Origin: Paenibacillus contaminans
Lineage (GTDB): Bacteria; Bacillota; Bacilli; Paenibacillales; NBRC-103111
Reading direction: 5' to 3'
DNA length: 50,522 nt
Assembly: GCF_003285015.1 (NCBI RefSeq)
Contig: NZ_QMFB01000049.1
Span: 780 to 51,301, forward strand
Position numbers and translations under genes: made by a program. Each line of letters opens with the position of its first letter. Positions within the stretch are counted from its first letter, which is position 1. Below, in pieces: positions 16,537 to 25,392 of this stretch. Below the pieces are notes generated by a model. It was not told where the DNA came from, did not search any database, and was given only the letters and a program-made list of their open reading frames with translations.

Positions 16537-17646
16537 ATGCTGGCATTCGTTCCGGAGCAATCGGTGTTAGCGCGAATTGAGGATGCGGCCGATGTCAAGG
16601 CGCTTCGCAGCATACGTGAACTGCAGCACGGCGGATGGCTGAAGCAGCTTCCCGACTCGGACGGCGGAGACTGGAATGCGAAAATCAACGGCGTTCATGA
16701 CGCTTTCATCCGCCGGGTCGTTGCGATAGCGGAGAAGAAGCTTGCGGAACAGGGAGAGGGAACTCCTCCTGTTCCTTACGTTTTTGTGCTATTCGGAAGC
16801 GGAGGGCGCTCGGAGCAAACGCTTTGCAGCGATCAGGACAACGGGCTTATTTACGCCGATTCGGGTCCGGTAACGATGATGAAGGCGGATGTTTATTTTC
16901 AAAAGCTGGCTTCAGAAATCGGAAAAGGGCTTCTGGAGCTTGGTTATCCGCCCTGCAGCGGCGACGTGTTGTGCAGCAACCGTCTCTGGAGACAACCATT
17001 GTCGGGCTGGATTCGCACGGTGCAGGAATGGCTGCACAATCGAAGCTGGGAAAATGTACGCTACTTGCTCGTCATCGCGGATATGAGGCCGATTTACGGA
17101 GAATCCGTATTGGCGATGAAGATAGCGGAGGAGCTGCGTTTTTTTGTCCGGGATTATCGCATCAGCTTGAAGGAATTGCTTGCCAATACCGTTCATCGCA
17201 AAGTTTGCTTGACCCCGTTCGGCCGTCTTGTAACGGAGCGATACGGAGAAGACGCGGGCGGTGTGGATATTAAATACGGCTGCTACATTCCGTTCGTGAA
17301 TGCGGTGCGGTTGCTCGCGCTGCAGCGTGATCTGTATGCTTCGACGACGCTTGGACGAATCGCCGCTCTGCAAGCATGCGGAGAAATATCGGATAACGAC
17401 GCAGGTTATTGGACGGATGCTTTTAAACGTATCATCAAGTTTCGGGCCCAAACGCCGATTCAAATAGAAGATGGCGCTTACCAGACGCGCGGAAAGCTGA
17501 CTGCCGGACAACTGACCCGTCAAAGCGTGCGAGAGCTCAAGTTATGTTTAAGGGCGGGGAGAGAAGCGGCGAAGCATGTTCATAAATCGGTTGCGAACGA
17601 GCTGGCGGCTGTTCATGGGAAAAACAACCGGCCGTCCGGCGGCTAA
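16537..17646 (+). CDS. DUF294-type nucleotidyltransferase
   Basis: 369 aa. GSGGRSEQTLCSDQDNG (residues about 88-104) is the polymerase-beta-type nucleotidyltransferase motif GS..R.E....D.D, as in the N-terminal domain of GlnD; the rest matches the DUF294 plus C-terminal helical plan. It lacks the CBS and cyclic-nucleotide domains often fused to this family. Cytosolic. Physiological target unknown: in GlnD the same fold uridylylates PII, but no PII gene is here. It is 37 bases behind amt and probably shares its nitrogen control; the 12-G tract sets its ribosome site. An exonuclease gene follows 85 bases later. Confidence 0.83.
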   Translation: MLAFVPEQSVLARIEDAADVKALRSIRELQHGGWLKQLPDSDGGDWNAKINGVHDAFIRRVVAIAEKKLAEQGEGTPPVPYVFVLFGSGGRSEQTLCSDQDNGLIYADSGPVTMMKADVYFQKLASEIGKGLLELGYPPCSGDVLCSNRLWRQPLSGWIRTVQEWLHNRSWENVRYLLVIADMRPIYGESVLAMKIAEELRFFVRDYRISLKELLANTVHRKVCLTPFGRLVTERYGEDAGGVDIKYGCYIPFVNAVRLLALQRDLYASTTLGRIAALQACGEISDNDAGYWTDAFKRIIKFRAQTPIQIEDGAYQTRGKLTAGQLTRQSVRELKLCLRAGREAAKHVHKSVANELAAVHGKNNRPSGG

Positions 17647-17731
17647 CGGAAAATGTGACATATGCTTATTGAACATATAGAGAAAGCTTCTTCGCGCCAG
17701 ACGGAATTGTTAACGAGTGGAGGGGAACCGC

Positions 17732-18487
17732 ATGAATGACAGGGGACGCTTGTCGAAAATGTGGGAATACTACAAGATGGGCGGGCTGTCCCCCGCCATT
17801 ACTTCGCTGTATAACGGCAAAAGCGCTCAGCAAATGGCGTTTATTCGCTCGATGATGAAGGAGCAGCGCCAGCGGAGCTTGTTCGATATTTCGCTCTCCG
17901 GCATGGAGGCTGTCGTATTCGATTTGGAGACGACCGGTTTTTCTCCGTATCATGGAGATGAGATTATTTCGATAGGAGCCGTATCCGTTATCGGTTCTTT
18001 GGTTAAGGAAGACGAAACCTTTTACAGCGAAGTGAACCCGGAGCGCATGATCCCCGATCATATCGTCGAGCTTACGGGGATTACGAATGAGCAGGCAGCC
18101 GGGGCGCCAAGCTTGATGGAGGCGCTGCGTTATTTTCTTCATTTCGTTCAACAGAAAGTACTTGTCGTGCATGGTAGCGGACATGACAAGCGCTTTTTGA
18201 ATTCTGCGCTGTGGCGGACCTCGAAGGTGAATATGACGCATCGCGTCCTTGATACGATGATGATCGCCAAATGGCTTCGCCCGGCCTCCAAATGTTACGG
18301 GCTGGATGAATTGCTGGACGCTTATGGGATCGAGCCGATGCAGCGGCATCACGCGCTGTACGATGCCGTTATGACGGCAAAGCTGTGGTCGGCCATGAAC
18401 GAGGAAATATCGGAGCGCGGCGTCGCCACCCTTGGAGATTTGTATGTCGGCTTGAGCCACCATGAGGGAATGTCTCCTACAAGATAA
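17732..18487 (+). CDS. DnaQ-like 3'-5' exonuclease (DEDDh)
   Basis: 251 aa. All three exonuclease motifs are seen: Exo I FDLETTGF (about residue 68), Exo II VVHGSGHDKRFLN with its Asp (about 150), Exo III HHALYDAVMTAKLW with His and Asp (about 210). An N-terminal 55 residues (MWEYYKMGGLSPAITSLYNG) precedes the nuclease domain. ATG 17732 has GGAGGGGA in front; a GTG at 17717 overlaps that site. It is too divergent and too isolated to be the replicative proofreading subunit alone; the recurring pairing with DUF294 nucleotidyltransferases suggests a joint task in nucleic-acid or nucleotide processing. Confidence 0.86.
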   Translation: MNDRGRLSKMWEYYKMGGLSPAITSLYNGKSAQQMAFIRSMMKEQRQRSLFDISLSGMEAVVFDLETTGFSPYHGDEIISIGAVSVIGSLVKEDETFYSEVNPERMIPDHIVELTGITNEQAAGAPSLMEALRYFLHFVQQKVLVVHGSGHDKRFLNSALWRTSKVNMTHRVLDTMMIAKWLRPASKCYGLDELLDAYGIEPMQRHHALYDAVMTAKLWSAMNEEISERGVATLGDLYVGLSHHEGMSPTR

Positions 18488-18496
18488 CGTATAGGG

Positions 18497-18588
18497 TCAA
18501 GGATAAACGGTTTCGCCGTCCTTTATAGAACAGGCGCGTTTACCGGGAAATCGAACAATCAGCGGAGATATGCTTTCTGAGATTTTGT
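18497..18588 (-). repeat. Structured intergenic repeat, copy 2
   Basis: Minus-strand copy of the 4897-4985 element, with AAAATCTCAGAAAGCATATC, GTTCGATTTCCCGGTAAACG and CCGTTTATCCTTGA all kept. Folding is strongest here: TCAG/CTGA; GGTAAAC with GTTTATCC; inside, CGCC/GGCG and GTTC/GGAC around TATAAA. It starts right after the terminator of the JAMM peptidase gene and points into the exonuclease gene's 3' end. Confidence 0.82.
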
Positions 18589-18626
18589 AAAAAACCGTCC
18601 GTGAACTTTCGTTCCGGACGGTTCTT
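18588..18626 (-). terminator. Terminator of the JAMM peptidase gene
   Basis: ACCGTCCG/CGGACGGT arms (18594-18601, 18614-18621); on the minus strand TTTTTT follows. Weak T-run also on the plus side. Confidence 0.85.
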
Positions 18627-18641
18627 TGCGTATCCGTTTGT

Positions 18642-19064
18642 CTACACGCCGACTTGAAGCTGCTGCTCGTTATAGCGCCTGTCTGTAATCCGATATGCGC
18701 GAACGACAGGGTGGTGCGGATCGCGCAAGGACATGATCCAGTAAGTTTTAAAGTTCCAGCCGTTGCGCGTTTCGGCTTTCGTATCGGTTTCGGACGGAGT
18801 CGCATCCGCAGTCGGATGGGAATGAACGACTCCGATCACCTGACGGGACAGCTCGCTGTCAAGAACGATCGAAACCCAAACTTCCGGGTCGTAAACGAAT
18901 GCGGAGCGGGGAAAATTCGCGACGTTCCTTATCGGCCTGTAGCCGGTTACCCGTATGACTTCGTTATCCTGCACGCCCAGCAGAACGGCGCAAGCTTCAT
19001 TCGGCAAGGCATCCACGCAATAAGCCGTTAAGCGAATCATCATTTCTTGTTCCGCGATAATCAT
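18642..19064 (-). CDS. JAMM/MPN-domain metallopeptidase (M67-type)
   Basis: 140 aa. The zinc motif HSHPTADATPSETD (HxHP, then S and D) at residues about 83-96 and an N-terminal Glu in PNEACAVLLG (about 23) fit the JAMM active site. Bacterial family members remove sulfur-carrier or ubiquitin-like tails, or act in cysteine synthesis (Mec+); no sulfur-carrier gene is beside it, so the substrate is open. ATG preceded by GGGGGCG. It is 48 bases downstream of an MFS pump gene on the same strand and may be read with it. Followed by a clear terminator and repeat copy 2. Confidence 0.82.
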   Translation of the reverse strand: MIIAEQEMMIRLTAYCVDALPNEACAVLLGVQDNEVIRVTGYRPIRNVANFPRSAFVYDPEVWVSIVLDSELSRQVIGVVHSHPTADATPSETDTKAETRNGWNFKTYWIMSLRDPHHPVVRAYRITDRRYNEQQLQVGV

Positions 19065-19112
19065 TTTTGCGCCCCCAGATATCCGTGCTACTGGAGTAAT
19101 TCGACGCTGTCT

Positions 19113-20417
19113 TTAATTGACCTGCCCGGTCGGTTTAATAAGGAAAAAGACAAGCCCCAGCGTAATGAAGGACAGCGCGGAAACCGTAATAAATACGGAT
19201 GCATGCGATTTATCCATCAGCCACCCGAACAGCGGCGGACCGAAAGCGACGCCGATAAAACGCAAGCTATTGTAAAGCGAAGTAATCATGCCGCGTTCCG
19301 CTTTTTCCACCGAACCGGTTATCATCGTATTGAGGCATGGAAGAACGAGTCCGGTGCCGATGCTGCTGAGCGTAAGCAAAGCGATAAAAACATAAAGATA
19401 GTGGTAAAGAAATATGGTGCCCAATGATGCGGCCGTCATTAAAGAGAGCCCCACAATCATGAGAATACGCATGAGCGGGCCGTTTTTCTTGATTTTGCTG
19501 CCCGTTGTATAGGAGGTTACCACCATCCCGAGCAGAGGAATGGCAAGAACGAACCCCTTCGTTACGCCTTCGATGGAATACGGAGGCTCCTCCAGCATGT
19601 TGGACAAATAAAAAAGGACGCCGAACAAAATAAACAAGGCAAGCGCTCCGGCGAAAAAAGACGTAATCAGCCAGCGGCCTTTGTCTTTGAGAATGAATAA
19701 AATTTTCTTGCAATATTCCTTGAGCTTAGGAGGCTCCGTTTCCTTCGGCGGCTCCTTGATGATCCACGTAATCGCAACGATGGCAAGCAGGCAGAAGAAA
19801 GGAAAAGCAAAAAAAGCGGCATACCAGACAATTAAAGCAAGCAGCGAGCCGAAAATGGGACTGACCACTTTTCCCGCTCCGTTCGACGCTTCCGTCAGGC
19901 CGAGTGCTTTGCTTTCGGTGCCGTCTTTATACATATCGCCGACTAAGGCCATCGCGATTGGCGCCGTGCCGGCCGCACCCATGCCCTGAAGGGCTCTTGC
20001 TACGATAATGATCCAATACGAACCCCAAACCGCCCCGAAACCCGCAAGCAAGCCTGCTGCGCCGTATACGATGAGCGAAGGAATCATGACCGCCTTCCGC
20101 GAGAAACGATCCGATAAATAACCGGATACGGGAATGACGAGCCCTGCCGTGATTGAGAAAAGGGTGATGACGAGGCTGCTTTGAAATTTGGAAATGCCGA
20201 GCTCCGTGATCATATCCGGCAAAATCGGAACCAGCATCGAATTGCCGAGAACCAGAACAAGCGGAACGGTGGCGATGGCGATGAATTCCCATACTTGCCC
20301 TTTTCTTTCGCCTTTGGGCTTGGATTGTTTTTGGCTGCCGCTTTGATCGTCGGCTTCTTGTTGCTCGATCATGCTTTCAAAAACGACGCTGAGCCGTTTT
20401 TCTTTAGCTTTGGCCAT
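19113..20417 (-). CDS. Major facilitator superfamily efflux transporter (DHA1 type)
   Basis: 434 aa with 12 predicted membrane helices after a 45-residue charged N terminus. Motif A-like GYLSDRFSRKAVM is in the loop after helix 2 (about residue 98), ARALQGMGAAG after helix 4, and a second-half SSIGTGLVLPCLNTMITGSV. Probably proton-driven drug or metabolite export; substrate unknown. RBS GAAAGGA before ATG. Closest likeness by motif is to Bacillus Bmr/Blt- and YfmO-like pumps. The long intracellular loop after helix 6 (EPPKETEPPKLKEYCKK) is usual. Confidence 0.88.
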   Translation of the reverse strand: MAKAKEKRLSVVFESMIEQQEADDQSGSQKQSKPKGERKGQVWEFIAIATVPLVLVLGNSMLVPILPDMITELGISKFQSSLVITLFSITAGLVIPVSGYLSDRFSRKAVMIPSLIVYGAAGLLAGFGAVWGSYWIIIVARALQGMGAAGTAPIAMALVGDMYKDGTESKALGLTEASNGAGKVVSPIFGSLLALIVWYAAFFAFPFFCLLAIVAITWIIKEPPKETEPPKLKEYCKKILFILKDKGRWLITSFFAGALALFILFGVLFYLSNMLEEPPYSIEGVTKGFVLAIPLLGMVVTSYTTGSKIKKNGPLMRILMIVGLSLMTAASLGTIFLYHYLYVFIALLTLSSIGTGLVLPCLNTMITGSVEKAERGMITSLYNSLRFIGVAFGPPLFGWLMDKSHASVFITVSALSFITLGLVFFLIKPTGQVN

Positions 20418-20586
20418 AGCTGTATTCCTTTCGTGAAGATTTATTGGGACGATTCGGTGCGACTATCGTTACTGTTCCCGCCGCACTGCAGCGGCATACT
20501 TGGTTCCAGGAGAGAAGGCAGCCATTTTTCCCAAATCGTTCACATTCGGACATGGACCAACTGGATGAAATTAGCCTGAGATTGGG

Positions 20587-20592
20587 TATAAT
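20587..20592 (+). promoter_or_regulatory. Candidate -10 element for the TlpA-type gene
   Basis: TATAAT at 20587-20592, about 36 bases before the ATG; the -35 region is poor (TGGATG at 20562, spacing 19). Confidence 0.4.
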
Positions 20593-20628
20593 AAGAGGAA
20601 CTGCGTCAACAAGAAAGGATTCGTCCCT

Positions 20629-21174
20629 ATGAAAAGAAACGCAATCGTGCTCCTGGCGGTATTGATTTTGGCCGGGTTCGCCGTTTATCAGAACAGCTCC
20701 GCTAACGACAAGGAATACGCTGCTGATACTGCAGTTCCGACGGAAACGGCGCCTAAGCCCAATTTTTTGGCACCGGGCTTTACGTTAACGGGTTTGGATG
20801 GTCAGACATACGAGGTGGGCGGCAAGAGGGACAAGCCTTTATTTTTGAACTTCTGGGCTTCCTGGTGCGGTCCGTGTGAACTGGAAGCGCCCGATTTGAA
20901 AAAAATGTACGATAAATATGGCGACAAATTCGATTTGTACGCTGTTAATATTACGAAAAACGACCGGCTCGACGATGCGAAAGATTTCGTTAAGCAATTC
21001 GACTTCAAGTTTCCGGTGCTGCTTGATAAAGACGGTAAAGTGACGGAAATGTACCGGTTCCAATATATCCCGACGACCTTCCTTATCGACCGCAACGGCG
21101 CCGTTCGTGAGATTATCCACGTGCTGGAGCCGAAAGAGCTGGAGAGAAAGATCAAGAAGCTGATCGAGAGCTAA
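20629..21174 (+). CDS. TlpA/ResA-type membrane-anchored thioredoxin
   Basis: 181 aa. An N-terminal hydrophobic segment (AIVLLAVLILAGFAVY, residues 4-19) anchors it outside the membrane. The redox site is WASWCGPCELEAP (CGPC, about residue 82); the cis-proline is in YIPTTFLID (about 145). Likely reduces extracytoplasmic disulfides, as ResA does for cytochrome c maturation, or delivers electrons from a CcdA-like protein; no ccd or res gene is next to it. RBS AGAAAGGA. Ends before a strong terminator. Confidence 0.9.
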   Translation: MKRNAIVLLAVLILAGFAVYQNSSANDKEYAADTAVPTETAPKPNFLAPGFTLTGLDGQTYEVGGKRDKPLFLNFWASWCGPCELEAPDLKKMYDKYGDKFDLYAVNITKNDRLDDAKDFVKQFDFKFPVLLDKDGKVTEMYRFQYIPTTFLIDRNGAVREIIHVLEPKELERKIKKLIES

Positions 21175-21236
21175 AGAGAGCTATATCAATTGAGTGTTTT
21201 CGTCACGTGCGAACTCCCGCGCTAATAAATCAGTTG

Positions 21237-21285
21237 AAATAAATAAAATTCACCGCAAACGGGGTGAGTTTTATTTATTTTGTAT
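21237..21285 (+). terminator. Terminator of the TlpA-type gene
   Basis: AAATAAATAAAATTCACC (21237-21254) pairs with GGTGAGTTTTATTTATTT (21263-21280) with one G-T pair; the A-rich and T-rich ends make it usable from both sides. Confidence 0.88.
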
Positions 21286-21354
21286 ACGTCTCTGGAACTG
21301 TCTATGTTTGCTCAATAATGGCAAATGAAGGGCGAGGCGTTTGTGTGGAAAAAA

Positions 21355-21488
21355 ACTCCCGAACCGCTCAATTGTTAGTTGAACGAGGAGGCTGAGGACG
21401 GGGTCCTCATTGTTCGGGAGTGTGAGGGCAGGGCCCACAGCGGTTATCCAGAGGGCGGAGCCCTTGGGTCCCCCTTGCGAAAGGGGGA
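21355..21488. repeat. Cluster of stacked hairpins between convergent genes
   Basis: ACTCCCGAAC (21355) pairs with GTTCGGGAGT (21412) and encloses TGAGGAC/GTCCTCA around GGG (21393-21409). Next, AGGGC/GCCCT and TCCCCCTT/AAGGGGGA (21469-21476, 21481-21488), followed by the GATTTAGGGG motif seen in many bacterial intergenic repeats. No gene. It may stop leftward transcription from citramalate synthase. Confidence 0.6.
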
Positions 21489-21527
21489 TTTAGGGGATCG
21501 AAACGCTTTTAGGTTAAGGGTTGGGGG

Positions 21528-23144
<1,617 letters not shown>

Positions 23145-23185
23145 GGTTGTGCCCCCTATAGCTTTGCATCGAAATATAATAAGTT

Positions 23186-23194
23186 ATTATACCA
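23186..23194 (-). promoter_or_regulatory. Extended -10 promoter of cimA
   Basis: Minus strand reads TGGTATAAT, a TG-N-TATAAT extended -10 element, about 40 bases before the ATG. No clear -35. Confidence 0.6.
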
Positions 23195-23369
23195 CACATT
23201 CCGCCTGTTGTGGACAGTTTTCCTTGCACAGAGGACATTCGGGGTGGTGGATGTGCTGTCTTATATATGGAAAGCAGTCGATATTATGAAGCCCGGCAGC
23301 GAGGAGCTGCTTAGCTTGACCGCCGTTTGCATCGCATGTATGCTGGATTTATGTATGGAGGTGTTACCG

Positions 23370-23480
23370 ATGAATGTTAGGTATGTCGAATTCCATCCCG
23401 TTAACTTCATTGTGCAGATTGGACCCCGCAGTGCTCGTTCCGAGTGCGAATACATTGGCGGCGTCCGGTCAGCAGTTTGA
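23370..23480 (+). CDS. Possible 36-aa leader ORF coupled to dinB
   Basis: ATG at 23370 follows GGAGG at an ideal distance, a far better site than dinB's own. It encodes 36 residues (MNVRYVEFHPVNF...) and stops at 23480, eight bases before the dinB ATG, in another frame. No family recognised. It could be a translational-coupling leader, or chance; the alternative is that dinB starts at the in-frame ATG 23374 and uses the same GGAGG. Confidence 0.4.
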   Translation: MNVRYVEFHPVNFIVQIGPRSARSECEYIGGVRSAV

Positions 23481-23487
23481 GACGACG

Positions 23488-24795
23488 ATGAAGCCGAACG
23501 ACGATTACTATCCGAAAAACGGCAGAGTTGTTCTTCATATAGATATGAACGCCTTTTATTGCTCCGTTCACGAAGCGGTGGAGCCGGAGAAATATAAAGG
23601 CAAGCCGAGCGCGGTCGCCGGCAGCGTCGAGCTGCGCAAAGGCATCGTCGTCACGTCCTCCTATGCGGCGAGAGCGAAGGGTGTAAGAACGGGCATGCAA
23701 GTTAGGCAAGCGCTGAAAGTATGTCCCGATCTCGAGCTGATCCGGCCCAATTTCGAGTTGTACCGGCAATTTTCCAAGAGGTTTATGAAAATCGCCTACA
23801 GCTATTCGCCGCTCGTGGAGACGATGTCGATCGACGAATGCTTCGTCGACATTACCGGCTCGAAGCAGTTCGGTACGCCGCTGGAAATCGCTTCGACGAT
23901 CCAGTCGCGAATCCGCGACGAGCTGGGACTGCCTTGCTCGGTCGGCGTCGCCCCGAACAAGCTGCTGGCGAAGATGGCTTCCGATATGAAAAAGCCGAAC
24001 GGCCTTACCGTCCTGCGTTTGCGCGATGTTCCTTCCTTGCTTTGGGGCAAGCCTTGCTCGCATTTATACGGCATCGGAGGACGGACGGGTGATAAGCTGG
24101 CCAAGCTTAATATCCAGACGATCGGGGAGCTGGCGAAAGCCGATGAAGCGCTGCTTAAGCGCGAGTTCGGCGTCGTCGGCGCCTGGATGAAGCAGGCGGC
24201 GAGCGGCGTCGACCATTCGCCGGTTCAAGCGGAGCACGAGCCGAGCAAATCGATCGGGCACACGACGACCCTGCCTCAAGACGTTAAAGAAACGGCCGAC
24301 GCCCAGCGGGTGTTTCTCAATTTGGCGGATCAAGTGGCTAGACGTCTGCGCAGACAGGGATTGGTTGCGTCTACGGTACAAATTACGATTCGAAATCCCG
24401 AGATGAAAACGATAACGAGATCGCTTACGCTTGAAGTGCCGAGCGAGAATATGGACGATTTCTACAGGACGGCCTGTTCGCTCTATGAGCGGAACTGGAC
24501 CAAAGGAAAGCCGGTCCGGCTTCTCGGCATTACGCTGCAAAATTTGCAGCCCAAGGATGAAGCGGCCATTCAGCTTGATCTGCTTACCTTCGAGCAGCAG
24601 CCGAAGAAGGAGCAGCTAAATAAGGCGATGGACCGCATTCGCGACAAGTACGGAGAGGACGCTATCTTATCGGCCGGTATGCTGGGCGACGATCCGTCTG
24701 CGCTTATTCGCAACCATAAGCTACGGGGGACTTCTTTGCAGATGGATCATTTGAAACCCGGGGCTAACGACGACAAGCATCCTTTTGAGGAGTAA
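23488..24795 (+). CDS. dinB: DNA polymerase IV (Y family)
   Basis: Error-prone translesion polymerase, 435 aa from ATG 23488. Catalytic carboxylates are in HIDMNAFYCSVHEA (about residue 16) and SIDECFVDIT (about 112); GVAPNKLLAKMASDMKKPNG (about 155) and the helix-hairpin-helix LYGIGGRTGDKLAKL follow. IQLDLLTF near residue 375 matches the QLxLF type of sliding-clamp motif. The frame is open upstream to ATG 23374, which would add 38 unconserved residues but has a better-placed GGAGG; the start is therefore open. No LexA-type box was seen. Confidence 0.92.
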   Translation: MKPNDDYYPKNGRVVLHIDMNAFYCSVHEAVEPEKYKGKPSAVAGSVELRKGIVVTSSYAARAKGVRTGMQVRQALKVCPDLELIRPNFELYRQFSKRFMKIAYSYSPLVETMSIDECFVDITGSKQFGTPLEIASTIQSRIRDELGLPCSVGVAPNKLLAKMASDMKKPNGLTVLRLRDVPSLLWGKPCSHLYGIGGRTGDKLAKLNIQTIGELAKADEALLKREFGVVGAWMKQAASGVDHSPVQAEHEPSKSIGHTTTLPQDVKETADAQRVFLNLADQVARRLRRQGLVASTVQITIRNPEMKTITRSLTLEVPSENMDDFYRTACSLYERNWTKGKPVRLLGITLQNLQPKDEAAIQLDLLTFEQQPKKEQLNKAMDRIRDKYGEDAILSAGMLGDDPSALIRNHKLRGTSLQMDHLKPGANDDKHPFEE

Positions 24796-24899
24796 CCGTT
24801 CTCGCTGTGAGCACGTTACCTTCGATTTAAAGCATTTGAACTTTCGAATGTTTTGTATTATAGTAACGATTGAGGATATTTTCGAGGAGGAATAATGAC

Positions 24900-25136
24900 A
24901 TGGCAAAATACACATGGGTCGAGAAAGATACTTGCATCGCTTGCGGAGCATGCGGCGCAACAGCACCCGACATTTACGACTACGACGATGAGGGACTTGC
25001 GGAAGTCATTTTCGACGGCGACGGCAACCACGGCGACACGGAAATTCCGGAAGATCTCTACGACGATCTGCAAGATGCACAAGATGGATGCCCTACGGAC
25101 TCCATTAAAGTGGCAGACGCGCCGTTCAATAAGTAA
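24900..25136 (+). CDS. fer: 4Fe-4S ferredoxin, Bacillus type
   Basis: 78 aa, cytosolic electron carrier. TCIACGACGATAP supplies three cluster Cys (residues 11, 14, 17) and DGCPTDS the fourth (about 61); the acidic middle DYDDEGLAEVIFDGDG is typical of the single-cluster Bacillus ferredoxin. GAGGAGG precedes the ATG at 24900. A single gene between dinB and a bidirectional terminator. Confidence 0.93.
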   Translation: MAKYTWVEKDTCIACGACGATAPDIYDYDDEGLAEVIFDGDGNHGDTEIPEDLYDDLQDAQDGCPTDSIKVADAPFNK

Positions 25137-25168
25137 TATTCGCACGTCAACCATATAAATATAGAAAA

Positions 25169-25212
25169 GAAGGGCTGTCCGCCGCGTTCGCGCGTAGGAC
25201 AGCCCTTCGTAT
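25169..25212. terminator. Bidirectional terminator between ferredoxin and the cyclase gene
   Basis: GAAGGGCTGTCC pairs with GGACAGCCCTTC (25169-25180, 25197-25208). The minus side continues TTCTTTTCTAT, so it best serves the cyclase gene; 25213-25392 holds nothing recognisable. Confidence 0.85.
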
Positions 25213-25392
25213 TTGTTGGAGCGGACCGCAGCGGCCGGATTTATCGGTTCGCTACTACGCACGCCGCCGTCATGCAGCGAAACACCGCTTGTTGAGAGCT
25301 GTACGGGAGTAAGATCCTGGTTATCGCTAAAGGCGGCCGAGGGGATCTTGAGAATAAAGATTCCCTCGTAACATCGCCGCTCAGCGTGCGAA

